Positions 1 to 9,348 are shown, counted from the first letter of the stretch. The stretch is DNA of 64,000 bases from Propionibacteriaceae bacterium (GCA_031267645.1 JAIRYW010000021.1:62001-126000), one strand, 5' to 3'. Translations and numbers: made by a program. Notes: generated from the sequence alone by a model not told the origin.

Positions 1-1179
1 CGCCAAGTGGCCTGCCCGGTGGGCGACCCGGCCTTCGGGCCCACCACGGTGGCGGCGGCCGCCCAAACCGAGCTGACCGTCTGGCAGGTCGGCTCCGAGG
101 CCACCGCGCCGGCTTTGTCGGCCGAACTCGAAGACCCGGCCCAGCCGGTGGTGGCGGTGGGCGACCAGAGCCTGGGCGCGGTCTCGACCTCGTCCCAGCA
201 CGGCAAGGTGCAGGCTGTGGTGTGCCGGCCGCCCATATCGAACGGTTGGTGGAACGGCGTCTGGGTGACCGAGTCGCAGCGCAGCAGTTTGATCTTGACC
301 AACATCGACTCGACCGCCGCCGTCGTCACGATCTCGCTGCAGGGCGAGGCCGGCCCCTTGGAGACGACCGGTTTGCGCGACCTCGAGATACCTCGTTTCT
401 CCACCCGGGTGGTGGCTTTGAACTCCTACCTGACGGCCGAGGAGCCGATCTCGGTCGTGCTCAAGGCCAGTCAGGGGCGCCTGATGGCGACTCTACGTAG
501 TCAGGGCGATCTGGGCACGGACTGGCAGCAGAGCGCCGCCGCTCCGGCCGTCCTTTCGGTCATCCCCTGGTCGCCAGCCGGCGAGGGCAACCGGCTGCTG
601 TTCTTGACCAACCCCAGCTCGGACCGCCGGGCCGAGGTCCAAGTCGAGGCCTTGGGCCTGGAGCAGAGCTACGTCATAGCCGGGGCGGAGGAGGTCTCGG
701 TCGCCCCCGGGGCCACCGCCCGGGTCGAATTGAGCCAGGCTCTGCGCGGCCAAGGGGTCGGTCTGAGGGTGACCTCGACCCAGCCGGTCAGCGCCACCTT
801 GGTGGCGACCGGGCCCGACCTGGCCGGACTGTCCGCCCAGCCCGGGCTGGGCGGCGGCATCGTCTTGCCGGTCGTCCCCGGGGCCTCCCTGGCTCTGGCC
901 AATCCGACCCCGGACCCGATCACCTTGACCATCGCCCGGCGCGACGCCGAAGGGTCCGAGGTCGGCCTAGAGGAGATCGTCTTGGCCGAGGGCAGCCTGG
1001 AGGCGCCGTTGGCCGGCGACGCCGGATCGATCATGTTGACCGCCTCCGGACCGGATCTCAGAGTGGCTCTGGTCCTGTCCCGGATCGGCCAAACCGAGGG
1101 CTTGGCCCTGGCCCCCCTGGGCGTCGGCGGGGCGGCCGGGCTCAACATCGCCATCGCCTACCGACCCACCGTCGGCTGA
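1..1179 (+). CDS. DUF5719 family secreted/cell-envelope protein, 5' end outside the window
   Basis: The reading frame is open from the first base (CGC CAA GTG GCC...), so the gene starts before the window and 392 codons are visible. The protein has the beta-rich, Ala/Gly/Val-rich composition of DUF5719 proteins, with repeated motifs of the type 'LxLTNP/LILTNIDSTAAVVTISLQG' and 'LALANPTPDPITLTI' that look like tandem beta-sandwich units. No catalytic motif is seen. In actinobacteria this family lies between a glycosyltransferase and the metallopeptidase/DUF3499/manB genes, the order found here. Function is unknown; the missing N-terminus would be expected to carry a signal or membrane anchor. 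It converges with the next gene, 17 bp away. Confidence 0.75.
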   Translation, partial: RQVACPVGDPAFGPTTVAAAAQTELTVWQVGSEATAPALSAELEDPAQPVVAVGDQSLGAVSTSSQHGKVQAVVCRPPISNGWWNGVWVTESQRSSLILTNIDSTAAVVTISLQGEAGPLETTGLRDLEIPRFSTRVVALNSYLTAEEPISVVLKASQGRLMATLRSQGDLGTDWQQSAAAPAVLSVIPWSPAGEGNRLLFLTNPSSDRRAEVQVEALGLEQSYVIAGAEEVSVAPGATARVELSQALRGQGVGLRVTSTQPVSATLVATGPDLAGLSAQPGLGGGIVLPVVPGASLALANPTPDPITLTIARRDAEGSEVGLEEIVLAEGSLEAPLAGDAGSIMLTASGPDLRVALVLSRIGQTEGLALAPLGVGGAAGLNIAIAYRPTVG

Positions 1180-1196
1180 GGCCGGCCGGGGCCGGA

Positions 1197-1628
1197 TCAG
1201 TCCTCTTCCAGGCCCTCGTCCGGGTCCAGCCGCTCGACCGCGATGCCGGTCAGTTGGGACAGTTGCTCGACCAGGGTGCTGTGGACCAGGTCGTGTTGGT
1301 GGGCCCGGCTGTCGCTGCGCAATTCGATGGGGCGGCGGTAGAGCACGACCTGGGCCAGCCGGTCCAAGGTGGCTTCGCGGGCCACCGCCAGCGGGGCCTG
1401 GGTCAGCCAGGGCTCGGACAGGTCGGGCACGTCCTGCACGTCGATGTCGACGTGGGCCAAGGCCTCGGGACAGTGGTGGGCCACCTGTGAGATCGACTTG
1501 GCCACGCAATGCAGGAAGAAATCGCTGGGCAGGGCGGGCCGGCGCAGCCGCAGCCGCTGACCGGCCGGGCAATTGGGCGGCGCCAACATGCCGCGCCAAC
1601 CGCGCTGGTGCCGATCCCGTTTGGCCAT
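1197..1628 (-). CDS. Zincin-like metallopeptidase family protein (DUF1025-like) without an HExxH motif
   Basis: 143 residues, starting at MAKRD. The core 'VPDLSEPWL...VVLYRRPIELR' and the C-terminal 'LVHSTLVEQLSQLTGI' match the small actinobacterial metallopeptidase family encoded next to DUF3499. In catalytic relatives the C-terminal helix carries HExxH. Here the equivalent stretch reads HSTLVEQ, so the zinc-binding Glu-His pair is missing and protease activity is doubtful. The start was chosen because a TACAGT -10 box lies 6 nt upstream, and because upstream in-frame sequence is Arg-rich and overlaps the divergent gene. It is transcribed divergently from DUF3499, a conserved actinobacterial pairing. 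A structural or regulatory role is an inference only. Confidence 0.75.
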   Translation of the reverse strand: MAKRDRHQRGWRGMLAPPNCPAGQRLRLRRPALPSDFFLHCVAKSISQVAHHCPEALAHVDIDVQDVPDLSEPWLTQAPLAVAREATLDRLAQVVLYRRPIELRSDSRAHQHDLVHSTLVEQLSQLTGIAVERLDPDEGLEED

Positions 1629-1634
1629 GGCCGA

Positions 1635-1640
1635 ACTGTA
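1635..1640 (-). promoter_or_regulatory. -10 box of a likely leaderless transcript for the zincin-like gene
   Basis: Read on the minus strand the sequence is TACAGT, six nucleotides before the ATG at 1628. This spacing puts the transcription start at or next to the A of the start codon, and no Shine-Dalgarno sequence fits between. Confidence 0.45.
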
Positions 1641-1681
1641 GCGCCTCGTCGCGTCGTGGGGGCGGTCAGCCGTTTCCGGGA

Positions 1682-1687
1682 TACGCT
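1682..1687 (+). promoter_or_regulatory. -10 box of a likely leaderless transcript for the DUF3499 gene
   Basis: TACGCT ends 6 nt before the GTG at 1694. It lies back to back with the minus-strand box at 1635-1640, so both divergent genes appear to use leaderless promoters. Confidence 0.45.
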
Positions 1688-1693
1688 GCCGCC

Positions 1694-2092
1694 GTGAGCA
1701 CACGATCATGTCGCCGTTCGGGCTGCTCCAACCGGGCCCGGGCGACCTTGACTTTCTCTTACGCCGACCGCGCCGTCGTGGTCGGGCCCCTGTCGCCCGC
1801 ACGGTCGGCCGGCGGCCAGGACCTCTGCCTGGCCCACAGCGAGAGTCTGTCCGTGCCCCGGGGCTGGAGCCTGTCGCGGCTGCCCTTGGACGACCTCGGC
1901 CAAAGCGCCGCCGACCCCGGCGACCTCAGGGCCTTGGCCGACGCCGTGCGCGAGGCGGCCGGCATCGAGCCGGTTCCGCCGCCACCGGCTCTGCCGCCTT
2001 CGATCGTGACCTTGGCCGAGCGCCGTCACCTCAAAGTGGTGGCCGACGCCTCGGGCCCGGGCCGTCCCGGGCGACTCGGCTCGGTAGGCTGA
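1694..2092 (+). CDS. DUF3499 family protein, putative zinc-ribbon
   Basis: 132 residues with a GTG start. The N-terminus shows 'CRRSGCSNRARATLTFSYADR' followed by 'DLCLAHSESLSVPRGW', the hallmark of DUF3499. The Cys-x4-Cys and Cys-x2-His pairs could bind one zinc ion. The C-terminal half is Pro/Ala-rich and poorly conserved, ending near 'LAERRHLKVVADASG'. The start at VSTRSC is supported by homology and by the adjacent -10 box. The gene precedes manB by 4 bp, which has its own -10 box. Biochemical function is unknown. Confidence 0.8.
   Translation: MSTRSCRRSGCSNRARATLTFSYADRAVVVGPLSPARSAGGQDLCLAHSESLSVPRGWSLSRLPLDDLGQSAADPGDLRALADAVREAAGIEPVPPPPALPPSIVTLAERRHLKVVADASGPGRPGRLGSVG
2085..2090 (+). 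promoter_or_regulatory. -10 box of a likely leaderless manB promoter
   Basis: TAGGCT lies 6 nt before the ATG at 2097, inside the last codons of the DUF3499 gene. manB could therefore be transcribed both by read-through and from this internal start. Confidence 0.4.
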
Positions 2093-2096
2093 CGCC

Positions 2097-3464
2097 ATGC
2101 TGGCTGACGGGATCTTCAAGGCCAACGACATCCGGGGCTTGGTGATCGGCCCCGGGGTCGAATGGGACACGGCCGGGGCTCTGGCCCTGGGCCAGGCCTT
2201 CGGTCGACTCAGTTCGGACGGGGCCATGGTGGTGTCGCACGACATGCGGGCCTCCGGCCCCGAACTGATGGCCGCCTTCGTGGCCGGCGCCACCAGTCAG
2301 GGCGTCGATGTGACCGAGATCGGCCTGGCTTCGACCGACCAGCTCTGGTTCGCCTCCGGCTGGCTGGACCGACCGGGCGCCCAATTCACGGCCAGCCACA
2401 ACCCGGCCGCCTACAACGGGGTCAAACTCTGTCAGCGCCAAGCCCAGCCGGTCTCGCCCCGCTTCTTGGTCGAGTTGGCCGATCTGTCGCGTCAGATCGA
2501 CTCCGGCGCGGTCAGCTTGGCCCCAGCCGCCCGGATCGGCCAGGTCACCCAGCGCGACCTGCTGGGCGACTACGCCGACTATCTGCGCTCCCTGGTCGAT
2601 CTGGAGGGGATCCGGCGGCTCAAGGTCGTGGTCGACGCCGGCAACGGCATGGCCGGTCTGACCGTTCCGGCCGTGCTCGGCTCCTACGACCTCGACCTGA
2701 TCGGTCTCTACCTCGACTTGGACGGCTCCTTCCCCAACCATCAGCCCAACCCGTTGATACCGGAGAACCTGGTCGACGCCCAGCGGGCGGTCATCCAGCA
2801 TCAGGCCGACCTGGCCCTGGTCTTCGACGGCGACGCCGACCGTTGTTTCGTGATCGACCAGCGGGGCGAGGTGGTGACCCCCTCCACCATCACGGCTCTG
2901 ATCGCGGTCGAGCAGTTGAAGCGTGAGCCGGGCGGCGTCATCGTCATCAACACCATCACCTCGGACGCGGTGCGCCAGATCGTGTCCGAACAGGGCGGCC
3001 GGGTGGTGGAGTCACGGGTCGGCCACACCTACGTCAAAGCCAAGATGGCCGAGCACCAGGCCATCTTCGGCGGCGAGCACTCGGCCCACTACTACTTCCG
3101 GGACTTCTGGGGGGCCGACACCGGCCTGTTGGCCGGATTGCACGTGCTGGCCCGGCTGGGACGTGACCACCGTCCCCTGTCCGAACTGGTCGTTGACTAT
3201 ACTCGTTTTGTTGGTTCGGGCGAGATCAACTCGACCGTCCAAGACCAGGACCGCTGCCAGGCGGCGGTGGCGGCGGCCTTCGCCGGCCAGGGTCAGATCG
3301 AATGGGGCGACGGGGTCAAGGTCAAGGGCGACGGTTGGTGGTTCAACCTCCGCCCCAGCAACACCGAACCCTTGCTCAGGCTCAACGTCGAGGCCGGCGA
3401 CGCCGCCCAGATGGAAGCCTTGCGCGACCAGGTTCTGCAAGTCATCGCCGGCGAGGAGGCCTGA
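2097..3464 (+). CDS. manB: Phosphomannomutase/phosphoglucomutase
   Basis: 455 residues, typical for an alpha-D-phosphohexomutase that interconverts mannose-6-phosphate and mannose-1-phosphate (often also the glucose phosphates) for GDP-mannose and glycan synthesis in the cytoplasm. Visible motifs in order: the phosphoserine loop TASHNP with Ser100, the Mg-binding loop FDGDADR at about 243-249, the sugar-binding GGEHSAHY, and the phosphate-binding RPSNTEP near the C-terminus. It ends in an ATGA overlap with the Trm112-like gene. Mycobacteria have the homologous gene in the same neighbourhood. Preference for mannose over glucose phosphate is inferred from this context. Confidence 0.92.
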   Translation: MLADGIFKANDIRGLVIGPGVEWDTAGALALGQAFGRLSSDGAMVVSHDMRASGPELMAAFVAGATSQGVDVTEIGLASTDQLWFASGWLDRPGAQFTASHNPAAYNGVKLCQRQAQPVSPRFLVELADLSRQIDSGAVSLAPAARIGQVTQRDLLGDYADYLRSLVDLEGIRRLKVVVDAGNGMAGLTVPAVLGSYDLDLIGLYLDLDGSFPNHQPNPLIPENLVDAQRAVIQHQADLALVFDGDADRCFVIDQRGEVVTPSTITALIAVEQLKREPGGVIVINTITSDAVRQIVSEQGGRVVESRVGHTYVKAKMAEHQAIFGGEHSAHYYFRDFWGADTGLLAGLHVLARLGRDHRPLSELVVDYTRFVGSGEINSTVQDQDRCQAAVAAAFAGQGQIEWGDGVKVKGDGWWFNLRPSNTEPLLRLNVEAGDAAQMEALRDQVLQVIAGEEA

Positions 3465-3754
3465 TGAGCGTCGAAATCGACTCCACCCTGCTGCAGATCC
3501 TGGCCTGTCCGCAGTGCCACTCCAACCTGATCGTGGACTACGAGGCGGACGAGCTGGTCTGCTCCTCGCTGGCCTGCGCCCTGGCCTACCCGGTGCGTGA
3601 CGGCATCCCCGTCATGTTGGTGGACGAAGCGCGCTCCACCCGACGCCAGGGCCCGACCGGCCCGGCCCAGCCGGCGCCGCTCGAACCGCCCGAGTGGTCC
3701 GACCCCTCGGACCTGCCCCCGCCCCAGGACACGGCCGGCTCCGACCAGGGCTGA
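3464..3754 (+). CDS. Trm112-like zinc-ribbon protein
   Basis: 96 residues. The core '[27 protein letters not shown]' followed by '[16 protein letters not shown]' is the Trm112/YcaR fold, normally with two Cys pairs binding zinc. Here CPQC is intact; the second site has a single Cys in [13 protein letters not shown] plus a second Cys two turns later, so the spacing is altered. The Pro-rich tail after residue 50 is presumably disordered. It overlaps manB by one base pair of ATGA and precedes the SIS gene by 2 bp, so it is translationally coupled. In bacteria such small proteins are often methyltransferase or enzyme activators; the partner here is unknown. Confidence 0.8.
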   Translation: MSVEIDSTLLQILACPQCHSNLIVDYEADELVCSSLACALAYPVRDGIPVMLVDEARSTRRQGPTGPAQPAPLEPPEWSDPSDLPPPQDTAGSDQG

Positions 3755-3756
3755 CC

Positions 3757-4776
3757 GTGTTCGAGTTCGACGACAGCCGTCTGGACGACGTCGACTGGCT
3801 GCTGCGACGGGGACAACGCCTGCGCCACCTGGCCTTGGCCGGCTCCCGCCTGCGCCAGGCCGTGGCCGCCGCCGATCCGTCCGCCTTGGCCCGGGCGGCC
3901 GACGGCTTCCGCCCCCGCGCCGTCATCGCGCTGGGGCCGGAGGCCCGCCTGATGCGGGCGGTGGCCGAGCCGACTTGTCCGGTGCCCTTGGTGGCCTGGC
4001 CGACCTCGCGTCTGCCGGCTTGGGTCGGCAGCTTGGACTTGGTGGTGGTGCTGGCCAGCCAGCCCGAGGTCATGGTCGAAGCCATCGAGCAGGCCGTCCG
4101 GCGCGGCGCCGTCACCTTCGTGGTCGCCCCCCAGCCCGGAGCGGTGGCCGAACACGCCGTCGGCCGTTCCACCGTCAGCCTTTGGACCGGCTCGGACGAC
4201 CACTTCGTGGCCGCCGTCATGGCCCTGGCCGGTTTGGAGTCCCTGGGCTTGGCCCCGCCGGTGGCCCCGGCCCGGGTGGCGGACAGCCTCGACCAGGTGG
4301 CCGAGCAGTGTTCGCCCCACGTCGCCTTGGGCTCCAACCCGGCCAAGGACGCCGCCGTCTGCCTGGCCGACACCGTGCCCTTGATCTGGGGCGGCAGCGT
4401 CTTGGCCGCCCGCGCCTCGCGCCGGCTGGCCGAAGCCTTGCGCCAAGTCACCCACCGCACCGTTCTGGCGGCCGACGCCAGCGAGCTGTTGCCAGTCCTG
4501 ACCGGGGCCACCCGGCAGGACCTCTTCGCCGACCCCTTCGACGACGGTCCCAGCCAGGGTTTGAGCCTGGTCTGCTTGGACGACGACTCGCCCGACCCTC
4601 TGATCGAGCGGTCCCGCCGCCAACTGTCCGACTTGGCCGACCGCCACGGCGTCCGTCTGGCCACGGTCCGCCACGGCCAGGGCGGCGCGGTCGAACGTTA
4701 CGCCTGCCTGTTGCAGCGCGGACTTTTCGGGGCCGCCTATCTGGGCTTGGGCTTGAACCGGGCGGCTGAGGCTTGA
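3757..4776 (+). CDS. SIS-domain protein (TobH-like; phosphoglucose/phosphomannose isomerase family)
   Basis: 339 residues, GTG start 2 bp after the Trm112-like gene. It has two alpha/beta SIS-like halves, for example 'DLVVVLASQPEVMVEAIEQAVRRGAVTFVVA' in the first and 'DTVPLIWGGSVLAARASRRLAEALRQ' in the second. The family contains bifunctional phosphoglucose/phosphomannose isomerases, usually encoded beside manB, which would link fructose-6-phosphate to mannose-6-phosphate. However, the usual C-terminal RRWK...NENAK signature is replaced by ASRRLAEALRQ, and mycobacterial homologues are annotated TobH with no proven activity. Isomerase function is therefore uncertain. Confidence 0.7.
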   Translation: MFEFDDSRLDDVDWLLRRGQRLRHLALAGSRLRQAVAAADPSALARAADGFRPRAVIALGPEARLMRAVAEPTCPVPLVAWPTSRLPAWVGSLDLVVVLASQPEVMVEAIEQAVRRGAVTFVVAPQPGAVAEHAVGRSTVSLWTGSDDHFVAAVMALAGLESLGLAPPVAPARVADSLDQVAEQCSPHVALGSNPAKDAAVCLADTVPLIWGGSVLAARASRRLAEALRQVTHRTVLAADASELLPVLTGATRQDLFADPFDDGPSQGLSLVCLDDDSPDPLIERSRRQLSDLADRHGVRLATVRHGQGGAVERYACLLQRGLFGAAYLGLGLNRAAEA

Positions 4777-4799
4777 GCCAGTCAGGGAAGGAGTCAGCC

Positions 4800-5237
4800 A
4801 TGACCAAGGTGCTGGTTTTGAACGGAGTCAACCTGGGCCGACTGGGGCGCCGCGAGCCGGCCGTCTACGGTTCGGTCAGCCACGACCAATTGGCCGACCA
4901 TCTGGTCGAGACCGGTCGCGGGTTGGGACTGGAGGTCGAAGTGCGGCAGACCGACAGCGAGGCCGAGCTGGTGTCCTGGCTGCATCAGGCGGCCGACCAA
5001 GCCTGGCCGGTGGTGCTCAACCCGGCCGCCTGGTCGCACTACTCGCTGGCCGTGGCGGACGCCGTGCGCGAGGTGCCCCAGGTGGTCGAGGTCCACATCT
5101 CCAACATCGCGGCCCGGGAGCCGTACCGTCATCACTCGGTCGTGACGGCTCAGGCCGAGGGCGTCATCGCCGGTCTCGGCCTGGGCGGTTACGACCTGGC
5201 TCTGGCCCACGTGGCGGCCAGCCGCCGGACCGTCTGA
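4800..5237 (+). CDS. aroQ: Type II 3-dehydroquinate dehydratase
   Basis: 145 residues, the standard length. It removes water from 3-dehydroquinate to give 3-dehydroshikimate (shikimate pathway, or quinate catabolism) and forms dodecamers. Visible residues: the lid 'NLGRLGRREPAVYG' with Arg18 and catalytic Tyr23, substrate-binding Asn74 in 'LNPAAWSH', His99 in 'VEVHISN', and Arg110. ATG at 4800 follows a GGAAGGAGT ribosome-binding site; the in-frame TTG at 4773 has none. The usual NAGAYTHTS loop is changed to NPAAWSHYS. Its place between the mannose cluster and ahcY is not the standard aro context. Confidence 0.92.
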   Translation: MTKVLVLNGVNLGRLGRREPAVYGSVSHDQLADHLVETGRGLGLEVEVRQTDSEAELVSWLHQAADQAWPVVLNPAAWSHYSLAVADAVREVPQVVEVHISNIAAREPYRHHSVVTAQAEGVIAGLGLGGYDLALAHVAASRRTV

Positions 5238-5343
5238 GCCCGCCCCGCCGGCGCCGATCCGAATCCGCTCAGCCTTGTATCGACAGCGGGCCCCCCGCCC
5301 GTGGCGGATCGCCGCCCCGCCCCTGGGCCACCGGGCGCGGCAC

Positions 5344-5349
5344 TAGGCT
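5344..5349 (+). promoter_or_regulatory. -10 box of a likely leaderless ahcY promoter
   Basis: TAGGCT ends 8 nt before the ahcY ATG, and no ribosome-binding site lies in between. Confidence 0.45.
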
Positions 5350-5357
5350 GGCTGGCC

Positions 5358-6776
5358 ATGGAGTATCGCGTGGCCGACTTGGGCCTGGCCGAAGCCGGCC
5401 GCCGGCAGATCGAATTGGCGGAGCACGAAATGCCGGGGTTGATGGCCATGCGCCGTCGGCACGGCCCGGCTCAGCCCCTGCGCGGCGCCCGGATCGCCGG
5501 CAGCTTGCACATGACCGTGCAGACGGCGGTTCTGATCGAGACCCTGGTGGCGCTGGGGGCCGAGGTGCGGTGGGCCTCCTGCAACATCTTCTCGACCCAG
5601 GACGAGGCCGCCGCCGCCGTGGTGGTGGGTCCGGGTTCGGCCCAAGAGCCCCAGGGCCCGCCCGTCTTCGCCTGGAAGGGCGAGTCGCTGGAGGAGTACT
5701 GGTGGTGCCTGGAGCAGGTCTTCGCCTGGCCCGGCTCCGGGCCGACCATGATCTTGGACGACGGTGGCGACGCCACCGCCTTCGTCCACCTGGGTTTGGA
5801 GTGGGCCCGCTCCGGCCAGCCGCCGGTTCCTGCCGGGGCCGGTTCGGCCGAGGGGGCCGCCCTGCTGGAGCGTCTGGGCCAGGCCCAGGGCCGGATCGAC
5901 TTCGAGGCTTTGGCCGGCTCTCTGCGGGGGATCAGCGAGGAGACCACCACCGGGGTCCACCGGCTGCGTCAGATGGCCGGGCGGGGCCAGCTGCTCTTCC
6001 CCGCCATCAACGTCAACGACGCCGTCACGAAGTCCAAATTCGACAACACTTACGGCTGCCGCCACTCGCTGATCGACGGCCTCAACCGGGCCACCGACGT
6101 TCTGATCGGCGGCAAATTGGCCGTCGTCTGCGGTTACGGCGACGTCGGCAAGGGCTGCGCCGAGGCCTTGCGCGGCCAGGGGGCCCGGGTGGTGGTGACC
6201 GAGATCGACCCCATCTGCGCCCTCCAGGCCGTCATGGACGGCTACGAGGTGCGCCGGCTGGACCAGGTCCTGGAACGGGCCGACATCGTCGTCACCGCCA
6301 CCGGCTGCAACCGAGTGGTGACGGCCGAGCAGATGTCGCGCTTGAAGGACCAGGCCATCCTGGGCAACATCGGCCACTTCGACGACGAACTCGACATGGC
6401 CGGCCTGGCGGCCTGGCCGGGCGTGGTCAAGGCGCCGATCAAGCCCCAGGTCGACGCCTGGCGTTTCGCCGACGGGCATCAGATCATCGTCTTGTCCGAG
6501 GGCCGACTGCTCAACCTGGGCAACGCCACCGGGCACCCCAGTTTCGTGATGTCGAACTCTTTCACCAATCAGGTGCTGGCCCAGATCGAGCTGTTCCAGC
6601 ACGGCCGCGACTTGGCCGTCGGCGTCCATGTCCTGCCCAAGCGGGTGGACGAAGAGGTGGCCCGGCTCCACCTCGACGCCCTGGGGGCCAGCCTGACCGA
6701 ACTGACGCCGGAGCAGGCCGACTACCTGGGCCTGCCCCTGGAAGGCCCTTACAAGCCCGACTCCTATCGCTACTGA
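5358..6776 (+). CDS. ahcY: Adenosylhomocysteinase (S-adenosyl-L-homocysteine hydrolase)
   Basis: 472 residues. NAD-dependent hydrolysis of S-adenosylhomocysteine to homocysteine and adenosine, clearing the product of SAM-dependent methylations. Evidence in order: '[25 protein letters not shown]' at the N-terminus, '[21 protein letters not shown]', '[10 protein letters not shown]', '[20 protein letters not shown]', the Rossmann motif '[20 protein letters not shown]', and the C-terminal '[10 protein letters not shown]', where the terminal Lys/Tyr reach the NAD site of a neighbouring subunit. The chosen ATG aligns with the family start and has a nearby -10 box. The segment around residues 85-110 holds the extended loop common in bacterial enzymes. 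Confidence 0.96.
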   Translation: MEYRVADLGLAEAGRRQIELAEHEMPGLMAMRRRHGPAQPLRGARIAGSLHMTVQTAVLIETLVALGAEVRWASCNIFSTQDEAAAAVVVGPGSAQEPQGPPVFAWKGESLEEYWWCLEQVFAWPGSGPTMILDDGGDATAFVHLGLEWARSGQPPVPAGAGSAEGAALLERLGQAQGRIDFEALAGSLRGISEETTTGVHRLRQMAGRGQLLFPAINVNDAVTKSKFDNTYGCRHSLIDGLNRATDVLIGGKLAVVCGYGDVGKGCAEALRGQGARVVVTEIDPICALQAVMDGYEVRRLDQVLERADIVVTATGCNRVVTAEQMSRLKDQAILGNIGHFDDELDMAGLAAWPGVVKAPIKPQVDAWRFADGHQIIVLSEGRLLNLGNATGHPSFVMSNSFTNQVLAQIELFQHGRDLAVGVHVLPKRVDEEVARLHLDALGASLTELTPEQADYLGLPLEGPYKPDSYRY

Positions 6777-6777
6777 T

Positions 6778-6792
6778 CCGGTCGCCGACCGG
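6778..6792 (+). terminator. Candidate weak terminator after ahcY
   Basis: A perfect 6-bp inverted repeat, CCGGTC-GCC-GACCGG, begins 2 nt after the ahcY stop and is followed by GTTTGG. The T-run is short, so termination is only plausible. Confidence 0.35.
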
Positions 6793-6899
6793 GTTTGGTC
6801 CAGCTGGTCGAGAAAGGCAATCAACCGTCTAAGATTGGCCCCGGCAGGCCCGCCCACGGCGGGGGCCGTCCGATCCAGACTCGAGTGAGGAATCCCAAC

Positions 6900-7691
6900 A
6901 TGCGACGTCGACTCACCCTGGCGCTGGCGCTGACCGCCGCCGCCACCGTCGCCCTGTCCGGCTGCACTAGCACCGCTTCCGACGGCTACACCATCAAGCA
7001 GGGCCAGCTGACCACCTGCGCCGACGTGCCTTACCCGCCCTTCGAGGACTTCGACTCCAGCACCGAGTCCGGTTTCACCGGTTTCGACGTCGAGATCGTG
7101 GGCGCCATCGCCGAGCGGCTCAACCTCGAACTGGTGGTGCGCGACGTCGACTTCGACGCCCTCCAGTCCGGCATCGTGTTGGCGGCCGGCGAGTGCGACA
7201 TGGGCTCCTCCGCCATCACCATCACGGAGGCCAGGCAGGCCAACTTGGACTTCGCCGACCCGTACTACGACTCCCTGCAGTCCCTGTTGGTGCCGAAGGC
7301 CTCCGGCATCACCGGCCTGGCCGACCTGGAGAACGGCGTCATCGGCGTCCAGGCCGGCACCACCGGCCGTAACTACGCCTTCGAACACGCGCCCAAGTCG
7401 GCTCAGCTGAAGGAGTTCCCCTCCGACGGCGAGCTCTGGCCCGCCCTCCAAGCCGGCCAGATCGACGCCATCCTGCAGGACCTGCCGGTCAACAACTTCC
7501 ACCTCCAGGCCGACTCCAGCTACGTCATCGTCGAGCAGTACAACACCGACGAGCAGTACGGCTTCGCCTTCGCCAAGGGCGAGCGGACCAAGCTGATCGC
7601 CGACATCAACGCCCAGTTGGCCGCCATCCGGGCCGACGGCACCTACCAGCGGATCTACGACAAGTGGTTCACGACCGGTGGCAATTCCTGA
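6900..7691 (+). CDS. Amino-acid ABC transporter substrate-binding lipoprotein
   Basis: 263 residues. The signal peptide 'MRRRLTLALALTAAATVALSGC' ends in a lipobox with the lipidated Cys at about residue 22. The mature part is a type II periplasmic-binding fold of SBP family 3: 'DVPYPPFEDFD', 'GFDVEIVGAIAERLNLE', 'DFDALQSGIVLAAGECDMG', 'ITITEARQANLDFADPYYDS', 'GVQAGTTGRNYAFE'. These mark polar amino-acid or glutamine binders. A permease and an ATPase follow at 9 and -4 bp, completing a three-gene importer. The ligand cannot be read from sequence; the motif set fits a polar amino acid. A TAAGAT -10-like box is at 6830-6835. Confidence 0.9.
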   Translation: MRRRLTLALALTAAATVALSGCTSTASDGYTIKQGQLTTCADVPYPPFEDFDSSTESGFTGFDVEIVGAIAERLNLELVVRDVDFDALQSGIVLAAGECDMGSSAITITEARQANLDFADPYYDSLQSLLVPKASGITGLADLENGVIGVQAGTTGRNYAFEHAPKSAQLKEFPSDGELWPALQAGQIDAILQDLPVNNFHLQADSSYVIVEQYNTDEQYGFAFAKGERTKLIADINAQLAAIRADGTYQRIYDKWFTTGGNS

Positions 7692-7700
7692 TCTGAGCCG

Positions 7701-8537
7701 ATGACCGACTCTGAGACTGGCCTGTCGGGCTCGAGCAGGACCTTCCGCCTGTCCGACATCCGGCCCACCACGCGGCGACGGCTGTCCCGCGGGGCCAGTT
7801 ACGGCGTCGCCCTGATCGTCGTCCTGCTGGTGGTGTTCCTGACCGACTGGGACAAGATCCAGCGCAACTTCTTCAACGCCGATGTGGCGTCCGACCTGGT
7901 GCCGGCCATCTTCCGGGCCTTGGGCAACACTCTGCTCTACACCCTGGTCTGCTTCGTCCTGGGCACCTTGCTGGCGGTCGTCTTCGCCTTGATGAAGATG
8001 GCGCACGGCCCGGCCCGCTGGTTCGCCGTGGCCTACATCGAGCTCTTCCGCGGCCTGCCCGCCCTGCTCACCATCTTCGCCTTCGCCTTCATGATCCCGA
8101 TCGCCTTCCGGGTCCGGTTGCCCGGCGGCACCCTGGGGGGCGGCTTGATCGCCCTGGTCATCGTCACCAGCGCCTACAACGCCGAGGTCATCCGCTCCGG
8201 CATCGAAGCGGTGCCGAAGGGGCAGCGCGAGGCCGCTCGCTCGCTCGGCATGCCGCATCTGACCACCATGTTGCACGTCATCCTGCCCCAGGGCCTGCGC
8301 ATCGTCATCCCGCCCTTGACCAACGAGTTCGTGATGCTGCTGAAGGACACCGCCCTGCTCTTCATCGCCGGCCTGACGGCGGCCGAGCGGGAACTGACCA
8401 CCTTCGGCCGCGACGGCATGACCACCCACGGCAACTCCACGCCCTTGATCTTGGCCGCCGTGTTGTATCTGATCGTGACCGTGCCCTTGACCGCCTTGGT
8501 GGGCAAGTTGGAGAAGAAATTGGCGGTCAAGAAATGA
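7701..8537 (+). CDS. Amino-acid ABC transporter permease (HisM/GlnP type)
   Basis: 278 residues with a cytoplasmic Arg-rich N-terminus, then about five to six membrane segments beginning near '[17 protein letters not shown]'. '[28 protein letters not shown]' is the typical start of the polar amino-acid permease domain. The EAA loop that docks on the ATPase reads '[16 protein letters not shown]' followed by '[18 protein letters not shown]'. It probably works as a homodimer because only one permease gene is present. It shares an ATGA overlap with the ATPase gene. Confidence 0.92.
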   Translation: MTDSETGLSGSSRTFRLSDIRPTTRRRLSRGASYGVALIVVLLVVFLTDWDKIQRNFFNADVASDLVPAIFRALGNTLLYTLVCFVLGTLLAVVFALMKMAHGPARWFAVAYIELFRGLPALLTIFAFAFMIPIAFRVRLPGGTLGGGLIALVIVTSAYNAEVIRSGIEAVPKGQREAARSLGMPHLTTMLHVILPQGLRIVIPPLTNEFVMLLKDTALLFIAGLTAAERELTTFGRDGMTTHGNSTPLILAAVLYLIVTVPLTALVGKLEKKLAVKK

Positions 8538-9322
8538 GCCCTCGCCCCGGCCTCCCCTCCCGCTTGCACGCCCGGGACACGCCCGACCCCTCGGCCCCGC
8601 CCATCCAGGTGGTCGGTCTGCGCAAGAGCTTCGGCCACCACGAGGTGCTGAAGGGCATCGACCTGACGGTCGAGCGGGGCGAGGTGGTCTGCGTCATCGG
8701 GCCGTCCGGCTCCGGCAAGTCGACCCTGTTGCGCTCGATCAACCTGTTGGAGTGGCCGACCGCCGGCCAGGTCCGGATCGAGGGCATCGACGTGCTCGAC
8801 CCGGACGTCAACCTGGACCGGGTGCGCACCCGCATCGGCATGGTCTTCCAGTCGTTCAACCTCTTCCCCCCCATGACGGTCCTGCGCAACACCACCATCG
8901 CTCAGGAGAAGGTGCTGGGCCGCTCCCGCTCTCAGGCCGAGCGGGTCGGCCGCGACATGTTGGAGCGGGTCGGCTTGCAGGACAAGATCGACGCCCACCC
9001 CAGCCAGCTGTCGGGCGGCCAGCAGCAGCGCGTCGCCATCGCCCGTTCCCTGGCCATGAACCCGGACATGATGCTGTTCGACGAGCCGACCAGCGCCTTG
9101 GATCCGGAGCTGGTGGGCGAGGTGCTGGAGGTCATGCGCTCTTTGGCCGAGTCCGGCATGACCATGATGGTGGTGACCCACGAGATGGGCTTCGCCCGCG
9201 AGGTCGGCACCCGCTTGATCTTCATGGACGACGGCCTGATCGTGGAGCAGGGTCTGCCGCGTCAGGTCCTGTCCGACCCCCAGCAGCCGCGCACTCAGCT
9301 GTTCTTGTCCAAGGTCCTCTGA
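8534..9322 (+). CDS. Amino-acid ABC transporter ATP-binding protein (GlnQ type)
   Basis: 262 residues. Walker [10 protein letters not shown] at about 56-64, Q-loop in '[19 protein letters not shown]', signature LSGGQQQR, Walker B '[14 protein letters not shown]', and switch His in '[14 protein letters not shown]'. These match the GlnQ/HisP subfamily exactly. Start ATG overlaps the permease stop. The last gene of the three-gene importer, it converges with the LacI gene only 26 bp away. Confidence 0.94.
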   Translation: MSPRPGLPSRLHARDTPDPSAPPIQVVGLRKSFGHHEVLKGIDLTVERGEVVCVIGPSGSGKSTLLRSINLLEWPTAGQVRIEGIDVLDPDVNLDRVRTRIGMVFQSFNLFPPMTVLRNTTIAQEKVLGRSRSQAERVGRDMLERVGLQDKIDAHPSQLSGGQQQRVAIARSLAMNPDMMLFDEPTSALDPELVGEVLEVMRSLAESGMTMMVVTHEMGFAREVGTRLIFMDDGLIVEQGLPRQVLSDPQQPRTQLFLSKVL

Positions 9323-9348
9323 GGGGCCGGCCGGGCCGGGGGCCGGTG

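Noticed and set aside
5343..8429. A 1,028-codon open frame on the minus strand opposite ahcY and the amino-acid transporter genes.
   Set aside because: Composition is Gly/Gln/Asp/Val-rich with no domain; it mirrors strong genes on the plus strand and results from high GC bias.
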